From Imbricaverruca yamaguchii (taxonomy: Eukaryota > Arthropoda > Thecostraca > Neoverrucidae), in NCBI GenBank assembly GCA_034440575.1, contig JAOTOL010001079.1:62001-126000 (forward strand): a stretch of 64,000 bases of DNA, given 5' to 3'. Positions 11,641-24,437 of this stretch are shown piece by piece. The notes under the pieces are model-generated. The model was given only the letters and a program-made list of their open reading frames with translations, did no database searches and was not told the origin of the DNA. Made by a program: the position numbers and the translations under genes. Within the stretch, counting starts at the first letter, position 1, and the number at the start of each line of letters is the position of its first letter.

Positions 11641-12856
11641 ATTGATTGAACCGTGCCAAAGCATGCAAAATAAAAGTTCATTCTATTCGGGTCGAAGTTT
11701 TAGGAACGTAACGTGAAGAGTTACTGCCCAATTGGGGAACGGGTGGCATATTCCATTTTTAATTGAATACATGATGCTATTGGTTTTTGCTATCTGTCTG
11801 TCTGTCTGTCTCTCTCTCTCCCTCTCTCTCTCTCTTCTTGAAATCAGCTCTCTGGACAACAGCATTGCTGTGCTTATCGGCGAAAATTCATTTGTGAGTC
11901 AAAACAGTACGTGGGCCGCTAGTACGTCGATCAGGTCGTTGACGCCCAAGCCGTTACAGTGCACGCGAAGTAACCAATTCAAACGTCAGCCGGCTCGCAT
12001 GACGTCCTGTATAATTCGCGCAGCGAGAGGTGGGTAGTGATTGCATTAACGGATGCGGGCAGTTACTCCAGAGTACATTTTAGTAACAGAATACCACGAA
12101 TGCATATGACTTTCCATTGGTCTCCGGAAGAGCATAGGCAGAGGCGAAAAAAGCCGGCGACACGCCGACGCATGCCGGTGACAGCTAAAGGGACACGGAA
12201 GAATAGTGAGACAGCCAAAGTCTGACATGTCTTTTTCTTTCCGAGCTTGAAAAAGCGTATTTTTAACGTAATTTTTTAGAACGAATCGTATCAGTCCATT
12301 CTTTGGCTAGTTTACATTAGAAGACGGCACATTTTATATATAGTGGTGGCGTCCTTATGAGACAGCTGCTGGCTGAAAAAAGCTGCAGTCCGAGCGGCGG
12401 CCTGTACTAAATCCTCATAGAGGTCGTCACCGCGTCGGTGAGTGAGCCCCAAGCTGTCTCATGCGGGACACTTGTGGCGCGCTAAAACTTGGTGAACGAA
12501 GGAGAATCGGGTCCTGGTAAATGACGTCATGAAAGTTAAGGGCATCTGCCTGCTCTTAATTAACGCAATAATTCGTGAAACAAAGAAAAACAAATCAACA
12601 CGAAGACATTTTTGTTCAAGAAAATCACAACAGGTACCCAAAATATTGTCACTTCCTTTTATAGATCCATGGGTACGTATACAGTTTTCTGTGATGTCAT
12701 TTGGAGAATGGCAAATGAAGAATTGGAGAATGGAGATACTTGATGGCTTGAATGGTTTGCCATGATCTTTGTCCACCGTTCGGTTCGTTCGTCAGGCCTC
12801 TGTGCGAATAGTGGCAGTTCTGCGCTCTTTTTTTCCCTTGTAGAGTAGATGGAACC
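11641..12856. other. Region upstream of the hAT-like gene, with TC/TCTG microsatellite
   Basis: A (TCTG)n/(TC)n run lies at 11796-11836. An 11-bp inverted repeat (ATGAGACAGCT / AGCTGTCTCAT) spans 12357-12462. The last 80 bases before the ATG at 12857 are pyrimidine-rich and end in CCCTTGTAG, so a 5' UTR splice acceptor just before the start is possible. No other gene was seen. Confidence 0.4.
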
Positions 12857-15800
12857 ATGGGGAAGTCGACGCCTTCTGCACCACCAAGGAAGAAGGTGAC
12901 TTGCGGCTATGAAAGCTGTAGTTATGAAGGAGAAATGCGCAACATGAAGAGGCACAATAAGTTGAGGCACGGAGGGGGGCCGTTGCGAGTAAAAAATATG
13001 TCATTCGGTGTAGGAGGAAAGTGGGAACGATGGTGTAGACCGGTGCCGAATGACGATGTCAACGAATCATCAGGAGCAGGTAATTAATGCTTTTTTTGTG
13101 TGTGTGGTGATTCACTGGACAATTCTATGCAGGCGAGGAATTTATTTTCTTGTGCTGGCTGTGCCGGCTGACCAGGTTTATGTACCCAGGTAGCCAGCCG
13201 ATATCACCAAGCGGTGGCAGGCTGGCAAAACTCACACACACACACGTAGGTAGGTAGGTAGGTAGGTAGGACCTACCCGCCTAACACAGGGCTCTGTTTG
13301 TGCTTTGTAATCCTAAATATGGACAAGTATGGGCGCAATATGACCAGAGCAGTCAAAGCGCCTGAAAGCCCAAATAACTAACTAGCTAAATATGGACAAG
13401 AAATTGTGGGGTAAAGCAATATGGAGAGGATGCTTTTCTTCCAGCCTGAAACATCTGAATCTGCTTGCACTGCCAATGAGTCAAGGATTTTGTTGCAGAG
13501 CTGTTAATTGTCAAGCAATACCACTCAACCCAAGATAAGAATGAGATGATAATTAAGTGGGGGATGATGTTCTAGGTGCAACAATTAATCTAGCAATAGT
13601 CAATGTCTAATTCTGTATCATGTCCACATTTTCAGCATACAAAGTAATGTCCACATTTTCAGTCAGCATTCCTGCTAACAGCATGCAAAGTAATGCTTTA
13701 AAAATACAAATTCAACTTAGTCTGTCCTCCCCTTGAAGAAGAACAAAACAAAAGGGAAACTGGAAATATTCAATGGTATTATTGCATTTTAAGGTAGCCA
13801 GAAGACAAGTTTTACACACATTTTACTTCATGAACATATAGGTGTTAGGTGATGCTCTAGTTGAAATATTTTTGGATTTTAGTGATTCTTTAAAATACAA
13901 TTCATGTAATTTCTTTTCTTGAAGTGGAGGTGAGGCTATGTTAGGCTTGGTTACTTCTCTTCTGTATTATTTGTGTGATTTTGTGAGTACCACCACAACT
14001 AGTCCAGGAATCATTGTCATCAGGCAATGGTCAGCATATTTTAGACAAAATGTTATGCTGATCATTTTGTAACTACATGCCAGTATGGAGAAAAAACAAG
14101 GTATACAATAATGCAACAATATGGTAACCTTGCTTTGAGACTGGTACAATGTTGTAGTGATTTTGTTGCACCATGAAAAAGAGCTGATGCATATGTATGT
14201 AATACGGAGTTGATTTGAACTCAATTTTATACTTGCATCAAGCATGTACTGACTGACATAATATCAGTGCTGACTTCTCTCTTACAATGAATATGTACAG
14301 GATGACATGGATTGTTCCCAACCTGTCAAAATAGTTTTTACAATAATGTATTCAAGAAGATGATACATTTCCTTGCTCATTTGAGAAGGAATTCATGGCT
14401 CATTCTGCTCTGTTACATATCTCATTGAAACCACATATTTTCGGACTACTCCACCTGGGGACACATCCATTCCTTCATTAGGTCCTAAATCATTTTTCTT
14501 TCAACCATCCCTTCTCAAGACTGAAAAATCAATAAGAATCACGCATTTGCAACCTGTTTTGGGGAATGACCCAATTGTGCATCCAGTTTCCTTTTGTTAA
14601 CATCTGCCTCAAACTGCCTGGGCTTCACCAATTCCATTTCCCATGGAATTTCAAATTTATTCAATGAATGATGCAAATTCCCATGGAAATGCACTGATTT
14701 GTATCCCATTTAAAGTACACATATGAGTTATTTTTCATAGCACGCTCTTGAACTATATGTATGGTGGAATACATTACAGGTTATATTACATATTTGTCTG
14801 AATTTTCATGAAATTGGAACATACCAGGAAAAGGTCTACAAATGAACATTTTATTGTCATAAATAGCTTTAAAAATAGTGCCAAGGTTTCACTCATATCA
14901 CAGGACCAAGCATTCATTTCGATCCTTACCATGTTCTGTTAACTATGGTATTTGACAGAAAAAGAGGATGTGGTGTGATTCATCGCTATCATTGTGGGTT
15001 ACAGTGCTCATTATCTCCTGCAGATTCAGCCATGGAATGCATTGGCTCTAAGGCTGAGGAAGCACCTGATGTGGATTATCCAGCCATGGATGCTGCTGAT
15101 GCCCAACTTGAGGAACCAGTCCAGAAGGCATGTGCGAATGCTGGATTAAATAAGACTACTAGTCAACAAGGAACTGCTCCAGGAGGTAATTCATATTTAG
15201 TAATTTAGGATAATATAAATATGTTATGCATTTGCAGCACTCTTTGCCACTGGACATACACATTCATCAGGTATGAGCCCATGTATTTAAAAACTTGTTT
15301 TTCTGTGTGTGTGTGGGGGGGGCTCATTTTGTGGATAATTAAAAAACAAAACAAAATATTCAGAGTCAGAAAAGGGAGGCTGTGGATCATGACCATAACA
15401 TTTTTGTCCATAAGAATCAAATGTTTAAAAATTATCCTTTTTAGTTTTCTATAAAAAATGTTTAATGAATAGAGCGGACTGCAGCGTGTTCTTTGCAGTC
15501 AGCTTGCTCTCATAAAATGCTTACTTTAGCCAGAATCTTAAATAATATTCCTTATGGGAGAATATGCAAAACTAATGTCATTAAAAATCCTCTGGTGCAT
15601 TTTCTTCCATCCCTAAAGAGAAGCAAATGCTGAAAGTTTAAGTCAAACATCTTTTTCCGTTAAAACGTGACGACTGGTTTAGCTTTTCTGGAGGTCACCT
15701 CACTTGACCGTAGCTAACTCGTTGGCCATGGATGACCTGACCTCAAAATTTCCATACAAGATGCCAAATTTATGTGGAAAATGGTTGTCAAATTAAAAAC

Positions 15801-18800
15801 GGCGCGCCGTTCTATCACTATCCGCGGTAAACATTGCGTGGTGGGGCCGAGCGGTGAACCCGCCGTGGTGCATATCAGCCACTGGGCATGATAAGGGCGC
15901 TCCGAGAGCACCCATAAGGCACTCCGAGGGTGCCTCAGGGAATTTCGAGGGCGCCGTTAAGGCATCACGATGCTTCATGGTGTGGTGTGGGAGTTCGTTA
16001 CTCAAGGTTACTTTGGTCAGGTTTGGGTAGGAGCAGTATTAGTGAAATTGCGAAGTAATAAAAATAATAATTTTCGTAGTCGATTTTCCCTACCATACTT
16101 GCCCAACATGCAAGCTAGCAACGTTATTGTCTTCAGTATCTATAATTCGAAGATCCATACTGATAATGCGTCCTATAATCCTTCCACGTACAAATGTGGC
16201 ACCAGGTGTTCAAAATGGCAGTACGAATGTGACTTAACCAGTAACCAGGATGTCGCTGGTGTAAGCCGACATTTAACACTGGAGTAAACATTGGGCTGCA
16301 TCACACGTCACTTGATTCATGTTCCGTTCATTTATGTGCCACTCGGGCATGAACAAAAAGTGAGATGTGGTTGCCATTTAGCTTTTAAAAAAATGAATAT
16401 GCGGGAGTTTGTGCCACCTATGGCATCACAGCTATGTAAACGCCAGTTAACCACACCACAAATTATTAATATATCATGTTTCTATTTCAGTGTCGTCGTC
16501 CGTTGAACCAAGCTGCGCTCTGGAAACGAGGGTATCGGCGTTAGAGAGGGACATCACCAGAATTTTTCGACTGATGGGAAGTGCAGGTGCGGTAGCCTCG
16601 ACCAATCCTCAGCTACCTAGCAACGTCGACGCCGCCATCAGATCTGCCAGAGGCGTCGATGATCTGCTTGCAGCCTGTGGAGGCCTCTTAAAGACGGCTG
16701 AGACGACGGATGGCTTTTATTGCTCTGTGTGTACGAAGGACGCATCGGGCACCCAACAAAGCCTTGCAGGTGTGTTCTCGTACAACTTCAGCAAAGTCAC
16801 TGCTTTCACATACGCCGAGCATTTGCCACTGCCTTTCAGAAGGCTGAAGGACACCGTGAAGAGGCACTTCGACAGCGAGCGACATGTCCGAGCTCGGAAA
16901 GCGTCCGAGGAGAAGTCTCGACAGGCCTCAGCTCGAGAAAAGGAAGCCGGAAGTGTCGCCATGCGAGTGCTGAGGACGGCATATTATGTCTTGAAAAAGT
17001 CGTTGTCACATACCATGTTCGAAGACCTCATCGTCCTCCAACATATTAATGGAGTGAATGTGGGTGATATTAATCACTCAAAAATGTTCATGATGCAAGT
17101 GCGAGAGCAGTTCACAGCGGAAATCATTCGAAAGCTCGCTGCTCACGTCAGAAGCCAGCCGTGTGTCGCACTGATGGCTGACAAACTTACACTCAACCAC
17201 AGGACGATCGACATCACTGCCATTACGACGATCGTGCCCGATGCTCCCGTAGGGCAAATGCTACAAAGCTTCGTGGTTGGGGCGCCCGTAGTCAAGGACC
17301 ACGACGGCGACGGGCATGCTCGGCAGCTGCGAGCTACCTTAGCCGGAATCGGCATCGCATGCACCGAGCAGCTGTCTGCAATTGCAGCAGATGGCCAGGT
17401 GCACCACAATAGTGTGCCAGGCAAGCTGCTCAGGATGATGAACCGTGAAAATGAAAACCGGCCGCCGTCTGCTGCTTGCGTGCCGTGTGTGTGGGACGGT
17501 TCGCACCTGGTCAATTTGGCCGACGGGGACGCCCGCCGCGACTCGACGTGCCGCTGGGTGGATGCCACCATCGCTATCGTGACCCGTGCCACCAAACGCT
17601 TCTCCCATGGCAGTGGTCTAGAAAGTCTGTTGGAGGCTGGAACACAGCTTCGGCACCGCGTGCTCAGGCCAAAGCTGTGGTCCGAAACGCGCTTCGCCCC
17701 CCACGCGGCGGATGTCCTGAGCACGTTTCAAACCAACATCCCAGCGATGACGCGCGTGCTGCAGGGGCGCATCGCCACGGAGCAGAGAGGCGGCGTCCGC
17801 AACGAACTGGAAGCCGACTTGAGGGCGCTGAAAGGTTAGTTAAGTTTGATTGTTTGCCTGATAATAGTAATATTTCCAATTTTTCCATACATGATATAGT
17901 AATTCGCGGTGTGAACCCTGTGCGGCACGCATCACTGTATTGTTTTCGCTGGAGTCATGTTCACCTGCGGAATCGTGGACTTAAATTGTGAGACCTCAAA
18001 GCCCTTTAAACAACCAAACGTGGGATAATTGAGCTCATCACGATATACAAACAATGCTCGTCAACTAAAGGGTATCTTCCCCATCCCTTGAATCCTCGTA
18101 TGTTTTCGTCATAGGAGTCCTATCTATTCTTCACTATATAAGCAGTTGAAATAAACAGTGTTTTGTGCACTCACAGATGGAGACTTCCTAGCACGGGTAG
18201 CTGTTTTAATCGACGTGTACAAGGTGCTGGCCAGTGGAAGCCGAATACAGCAGCAGGTGCAGAACCTACCGTGGCAGTACGTGGCCGGCTTCGGACACAC
18301 CATCTGCACCATCCGTGAAATGGCTGACATTCTGGATGTCCCCACCCGCGGCGACGTCTCCGTGGCAGACATGATTGAGTTGGCCGATATGGATACCAGA
18401 TGGCCAACTCTGTCGAGCTTCTCGCCGTGCGACAAAGCAGTGGTGAGCAGCGCTATTTTACCCTTAAGAGTTCTCCTTGAAACATACCTATTTACGTTTA
18501 TCCGGAGTATTTCTAGCATTCATATTGCGCTTATCCAACATATAAAAGCCAGTATTGAGCCCACATCGTCGCCCACGTGGGCATTCAGTCGTCTCGCATC
18601 CGCAATACCAATGGCTTCTATGTATGTTCTGTTCATGTTCAATCTCTGTATGCTCTGTGTGTGTTCTGTTCTGTTCATTTATTTATTTGTCAATGTAGGT
18701 TACCTGTTTTGTTTTCAACATAAAGTAGCTCATCGATTTGCAAATAGTAAATCGCTCGCTACTACAAATTTACTCTAGCTTAGCCTAGATGATGGGCTTG

Positions 18801-19821
18801 GCTTATTGATGAATGCACTTTTGAGCCATATATGTTAGTTTTTCCAAGTAAAATCACTTTGTACAATGCTGTAACAGGTTGTGACTGCCAAGGCTACCCT
18901 TTTCCATCAACACACGCTTTTTCCGGTCTTTTCACGAACGATGCGTTCCATGTATTTGCACATATCATAAGTGAGAGTACTGTGATAGATGGCTGAGTAG
19001 TTATTTTGTTCCACTATTGACCGTGGCATTTGCCTGCCAAAGCACTTCGAATTAATTTCCTTTCAAAATATCCAGGCCGTATTGTTTTATACTTATCGTG
19101 TACAGCTAATTCAGGCTCTGCCATTCGTTCACAGACGAAGGACGCCACAGCCTTCTGTCGTAGCTTGGCCAGGCAATTGAGGCACATGCGAGGTGGCTTG
19201 AATGCGACCGGTTCAAGAATGGGCACAGACAACCAGAGCCTGATGGACGCCATGCTCGACATCAGGGAGGTGGCCGATGTGGAGCGCATCAGGGCCACCA
19301 GTGACGCCAGTGCCGGCACCATCCAGCGTGCTGCCAGTCGCCTGGTGGCCCGCCGCGTCATTCCGCCGTCGTGCCGCTTGTCACTCGAATCCGCGACCGC
19401 AGGCTACAAGGTGTTGCACGAGCCGCGCTGCGCGAATGGGTGCAACCAGCAGCTACTCAAGGTACTGTGGAAGAGCCGCGACAGTACGCCCAGCCTTGGA
19501 CCATACGTGGACTTGGTAACCCGACTGTGGCTCATCTTCCCTACTGAGAGTGTTGTAGAAAGCATGGGGAGTGCAGTGCAGGAAGTGTTCGGCATGCACC
19601 GTCAGCTCGACCACGCCAACGCGGCGAAGGAGCTGGTAGTGCGCTGGAACGGGCCGGACCCGTGCCAGGTCGATGATGTGGTCCGGGCCGTTCAGCGCAA
19701 AGCCGGATTCAACTTTACCCGGCACTCGACAAGTCTGCGCCAGTCGCTGGCTGGCACTGTCATCACGCGCCACAAAAGCACGGCATCTGCTAAGTGCGCA
19801 ATATATGCGTATAAGGAATAG
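12857..19821 (+). CDS. hAT-transposase-like zinc-finger protein, five exons, 893 aa
   Basis: Exons are 12857-13079, 15024-15185, 16491-17834, 18177-18442 and 19135-19821. All introns are GT-AG, the junction phases agree (1, 1, 1, 0) and the joined length is an exact 894 codons with no stop. The ATG is in good context (ACCATGG). The protein has a C-x4-C / H-x4-H finger in exon 1 (residues about 16-38). Exon 3 starts with a heptad-like helix (LETRVSALERDITRIF) and then a BED-like finger (C206, C209, H254, H260). An RNase H-like core follows: D359 in MADKLT, D429 in AADGQ, and HLVNLADGDA at about 467, matching the hAT H-x-LNL block. A C-terminal block WLIFPTESVVESM (E807) stands where hAT proteins have the dimerisation/ERxFS motif. 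That signature is altered (ESMGS), so it may be a domesticated transposase rather than an active one. No terminal inverted repeats were found. The family assignment is inference from motif order. Confidence 0.75.
13319..13386 (+). repeat. Jockey-like LINE/SINE tail inside intron 1
   Basis: TATGGGCGCAATATGACC through GCGCCTGAAAGCCC and AAATAACTAACTAGC matches the tail found at 37130-37197 and 51243-51300. A (TAGG)n run lies just upstream at 13246-13269. Confidence 0.65.
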
Positions 19822-19857
19822 CACGCGCCTGTTCAGTAGAAGGAAAGTGAGACCCCA

Positions 19858-20000
19858 GGGCGTCTGTAGCTCAGTAGGAAACTGGGTGTCTGAGAAACAA
19901 GAGGTGCTGTGTTCGGTCGATTATCGGCGGTGTCCTCCCTTCCTGCCAAGTTGAGAGGCAAGCGATGCAATGTGGCCCCAACTGATTAGCCACAAATAAC
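19858..20000 (+). repeat. tRNA-like SINE fragment, divergent
   Basis: An A-box-like TAGCTCAGTAGG and a B-box-like GTTCGGTCGAT are about 45 bases apart, followed by a non-tRNA body ending in ACAAATAACACAAAAAG. The spacing and trailing A-rich tail fit a SINE. The tRNA fold is too degenerate for a gene. Confidence 0.45.
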
Positions 20001-20010
20001 ACAAAAAGTA

Positions 20011-20936
20011 TGACTCCACGACCTACCCTAGCTCAGGTCTTTGCCCTCAAACTCTTTTTACCTACCAACAGCGTGCACCTGAGTGTGCGGGAAAATTCCA
20101 GTTTTACACCATTTTGAGAACGTTGGGGACGGCCGCACGAGCCCGCTCCCCGCCAACCGCTTTCTGTCGTCTTCCCATTTGCTGGATAACCAGCACAATC
20201 TGAAGGATAATATTAAGGGAACGCTGAAGTACCTTGGCATGTCGTATCGGAATGATCCGCTTATTAGGTCAGCTCTCTGCTGTGTCAACCAGGAAGCCTT
20301 ATGACGTAGCCATGGGCGAAAGCTGCATTGTTCGAACTGATAACCAAGGTCCAAACAGCTTCTTCCTGCGGCATCCACCGGTGGCCCCCAAACATATTTC
20401 GTGCACTTAATGGTGACACAGCTCACGATTCCAAACCTAAAAAGTGTCTCTCCAATTTCTGGCTGAAATATGTATGAACTGCAGCGAGGATCAAACATTC
20501 TTTTTTCAACGCCGCGAAGCAGGTGTGCGAGGCACTTGTTTTATGAAACATATATGCAAAAAAATTGAGACAGCTCACAGGTTCGTCGGTGACAGCTTCG
20601 GCATTTTTTTCACCCCTATGCTGCATAGGGGTGGCATCAATGTCCTTGTCTGTAATACCTATAGTTATTGCGGTTGTGCATGGGCTTCGCCGCCACTGAG
20701 TTCCGAGGCCCGAATCTTCCTGGGATGTTGGAAAACTTCGGGAAAATATGTCATCTTCCGGCAGTTTCCCAGTTTCTGTACCAGGCGACATCTGAATCTG
20801 GTGGGAGAATTCGTCAGACGGTGCCATAACGGGTCTGCCGTATCAATGCTACCATGGCCCGCGGCGTGCCGCCCGACTGGACCAGTCTGCCGTCGGCTGG
20901 ATGTCAGCTAGGTGTTGGCTGCATGTCGAAATTGGC
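20011..20936. other. No recognised feature
   Basis: Mixed-composition sequence. Open frames of about 150 codons on both strands lack any recognisable domain and are not called. Confidence 0.4.
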
Positions 20937-20987
20937 GAGCATTCCACTCACCAGCTGACAGCGAGCCGCTGTCGGCATGTTTAATAG

Positions 20988-21069
<82 letters not shown>

Positions 21070-21122
21070 TCCTAGTAAACATGCCAACAGCGGCTCGCTG
21101 TCAGCTGGTGAGTGGAATGCTC
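20937..21122. repeat. 54-bp inverted repeat flanking a TA/TG microsatellite
   Basis: Arms 20937-20990 and 21069-21122 (outer end GAGCATTCCACTCACC, inner end TAGGAATATA) match with two mismatches. The loop is (TA)n(TG)n(TA)n. A second (AC)n(TA)n run follows at 21137-21216. Confidence 0.85.
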
Positions 21123-21136
21123 TATATACATATATA

Positions 21137-21164
21137 TGCACACGCAAACACACACACACACACA

Positions 21165-21216
<52 letters not shown>
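21137..21216. repeat. (AC)n / (TA)n microsatellite
   Basis: Alternating CA repeats (21141-21164) pass into an uninterrupted TA run to 21216. All open frames over it are low complexity. Confidence 0.95.
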
Positions 21217-21218
<2 letters not shown>

Positions 21219-21425
21219 ATGTATGAGCTATCCGTGGGAGGTACCTCTAGCAGAGTCAGACATATGCGTCAATGGTATCAACGCTGTTAGCCACAGCCAG
21301 GGCGTCCAGTGTCATATAAAGACATAAAGACATAAAGACATAAAAGATTAGTGCAACTCTGAGCCACAAGGGCCCTTCTCGGTTGCACTCTGTACACTGA
21401 ACCAGTTGCCAACCAAATCTGCCAA

Positions 21426-24400
21426 TCAGCCCTCCCTGTAATACTGAAAAGCAAGCCCTCTATTCTTATAATGATTGCCTATGCTGTTTTTAAAGATGTT
21501 CAATGTGCTGCTACTGACGATGTTTTCTGGCAGCTGGTTCCAGTGTTCCACTACCCTGTTGGTGAAGAAAGTTTGCCTTAACCTTGTTCTGCTGTGGTTA
21601 ATTTTAATTTTGAATTTATGACCTCTAATTGCATCATTTCTGTTAAATTCAAACATTTCCACAAGGTATCCCCTCTCCAGACCATTGACAAATTTAAAGA
21701 CCTCGATGAGATCTCCTCTCAGCCTTCTATATCTAAGTGAAAACATATTCAATTTCTTCAATCATTCCTCATATGCCAGGTTGCTTATGCCATTAACCAT
21801 TTGTTGTAGCCCTCTTTTGTACTCTCTCTAAAAGCCAACAATCTTTTTCATAGCTAGGAGACCAAGCTTGGATGCAGTATTCCAAATGTGGCCTGACGTA
21901 TGCACAGTAAAGCTTCCTGATCACTTCCTCACTTCTGTATGATACATTCCTATTTATTGCCCCGAGCATTCTCAGTGCCTTCTTCCTGGCTTCCTTGGTC
22001 TGTTCTGATGCCCCCAGTTTTGTGTTTAGAATAACACCTAAATCCTTCTCCTGTTGAGTCACTGATAGCACTTGGCCACCCATCAAGTATGGAGCCTTCA
22101 TATGCTGCTTACCTACATGCATGATTTTGCACTTATCAAAGTTAAATTTCATTTGCCATTCTTCGGACCACTTCACAAGTTCGTCTAAGTCTTTTTGCAG
22201 CGAGATATGCTCCTCCTGACCTGTTATTGCCCTAAAGACCTTCAAATCATCTGCAAATTTCAAAACTTTACTGCTTAGGCCACTTTCAATGTTATTTACA
22301 AATATAATAAACAGTAATGGCCCTAGTACTGACCCCTGGGGGACTCCACTAAGAACATTTTGCCATGATGACTTTGTACCATTTAGCATCACTCTTTGCT
22401 GTCTATCTGAAAGCCACAACTCTATCCATTTTAAGATGCTACCTGCAATACCATGGGACTGAAGCTGTATCATTAACCGTTTATGGGGTACCTTGTCAAA
22501 GGCCTTACTAAAGTCAAGATATGCTACATCAACCTGATTTCCCTGATCAAATTGTTCTGTGGCGAAGTTCAAAAAGTCCACGAGGTTTGTGAGACACGAT
22601 CGTCCTTTTCTAAATCCATGTTGAGTATCTTGAATCAATCTGCTACCTTCCAGATAACTAACTATTGTATCCTTGATAATTGATTCGATTACCTTGCAGA
22701 CTAGGGATGTGAGACTTATTGGCCTATGGTTTTCAACTTTCCCTCTTTCTCCTTTCTTGAAAATAGGAACTACATTTGCCCTTTTCCAATCGGTTGGAAT
22801 TTCATTATGTGAAACTGATCTACAAAATATTATACTAAGTGGAAATGCCAGTTCCTTTTCAGTTTCCCGCAACACCCTAGCATAAATATCATCAGGTCCT
22901 GCTGCCTTATTTGGCTTTATTTTGCTGATATGATTGTAAACAACATCACTACCAATGAAATCAACATCATTTGTCAGATCCCATGTAACTGAACTATGGT
23001 GTACGGTCGGCAGATTGGTCATATCTTCCAATGTAAACACTGATTTGAACTGCTTGCTCAGCTCCTCAACCATCTCACTATCCTCACCCAATGTAGTCCC
23101 GCTTACTTCCAGTGGACCAATTGTGCTAGAAACTTTACTCAGCTTGTAGAAACTAAAGAACTTTTTGATGTCCCCATTACAGTTTCTAGCTAAATCCAGT
23201 TCCTTTGCTCGCTTTGCTGCTCTGGTTTTTTGCTTCACAGTGTCTCTAGCTTTTCGATACGCCTTTAGATTAATGACATTTGAGGCTTCTTTAAAAACTC
23301 TAAATGCAGTTTTCTTAGCCTTAATTGCTTTTATCACGTCTGGTGTAAGCCATGCTGGCTTTCCTACCCTTCTTTTGCGTCTTTGCTTTTGGGGGACATG
23401 TCTAATCTGAGTTTCCTTTAAGTAAGATTTGAACTTTTCCCACATTTCACTGGCATTTAAATTTGATAATTCTTCTTCCCATCTGATGGCACTTAAAGCC
23501 GCTCTCATGCAGTTAAAGTCTGCTCTGTTGAAATTTGGAACCTTTACCAAATTATCCTTGATAATTTCCCTTACATATGCCTTGAATCTAACTATGTTAT
23601 GGGCACTTTTTCCCAGAGTTTCGCCTACAGTCAAGTCTTGAACCAAGTCACTTAAATCCGAGAATACAAGGTCCAAGAATGAAACATGCCTGGTAGGTTC
23701 CGATACAAACTGGTGTAAGAACAGGTCCTCTTCAAGGCATTTCCTGAACATTTTGCATGATGGGGAGCCAACACCAGCATGTTCATAACCTTTTAGATTA
23801 AAGTCACCGAGAATAAGGCACTTCCTCTTAAAGTTTCTACTGATTTCCTCACAAATCACCTTGTCAAACTCCAGTTGCTGAGAATGTGGCAGGGTTCCTG
23901 ATCGGTAGAAAGCTCCTATCCTAAGAGTCTTGCTGTTGCCTTTTCCCACAGTGACATCAAGCCAAATGGACTCCACAGACACATTTTTATCCCCACCTGC
24001 TACTTTTTGAGAACTGAATAAGCTATTCATATAGAGCATTACACCACCCCCTTTCATTGCTGGACCCCTATTGCACGAAAACATATTGTATCCTTGGATC
24101 TCATAGTCCTGTAAGTTATCTCCAAAATACCCTTCACTGACCCATGCCTCCGTAATGCAAACAAAATCCGGTTCCTCCTCAGCAACATAACACTTGAACT
24201 CATCAAATTTGGAACGGATACTCTGAGCATTACACATCATACACTTAACAAATGCTCCATAACCACCTTTGGCTTTTTCATATTGAGGAGTTCTTTTATC
24301 ACTAGATGAACTATAACTCTGTCCCCTTGAGTTGCTGCTGTCCCTATTTGCAGACTTTGAGGTTCTATTGCCTTGGCTGACACTATTGGAATATTCCTGA

Positions 24401-24429
24401 GTGGGCAATGCAATTTCATCCCTCCCCAC
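21426..24429 (-). pseudogene. CR1 ORF2, frameshifted near its C-terminus
   Basis: The frame is open for 878 codons (24429 to 21793) and then continues in another frame to 21426. The shift comes from an extra base at about 21803 compared with the copies at 7180 and 63680. The reverse transcriptase core (AYLDFSKAFDKV, GVPQGSVLGPLLF, FADD) is intact. The endonuclease retains ITEAW and GDFN, but the catalytic SDHN of copy 1 is SAHN here, which would be expected to abolish nicking. The C-terminal piece carries the conserved tail (RTRLRQTFFTNRVVEHWNQL). Confidence 0.92.
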
Positions 24430-24437
24430 CCCATTTC

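Noticed and set aside
12529..12765. A small gene upstream of the hAT-like gene
   Set aside because: No domain and the opposite strand is equally open; more likely 5' flank.
17143..17724. Antisense open frame of 193 codons
   Set aside because: It lies opposite exon 3 of the hAT-like gene, which has domain and splice support.
18443..18778. Extension of exon 4 of the hAT-like gene to a stop at 18778
   Set aside because: The frame continues into AT-rich hydrophobic text, whereas the GTGAGC donor at 18443 joins in phase with the next exon.
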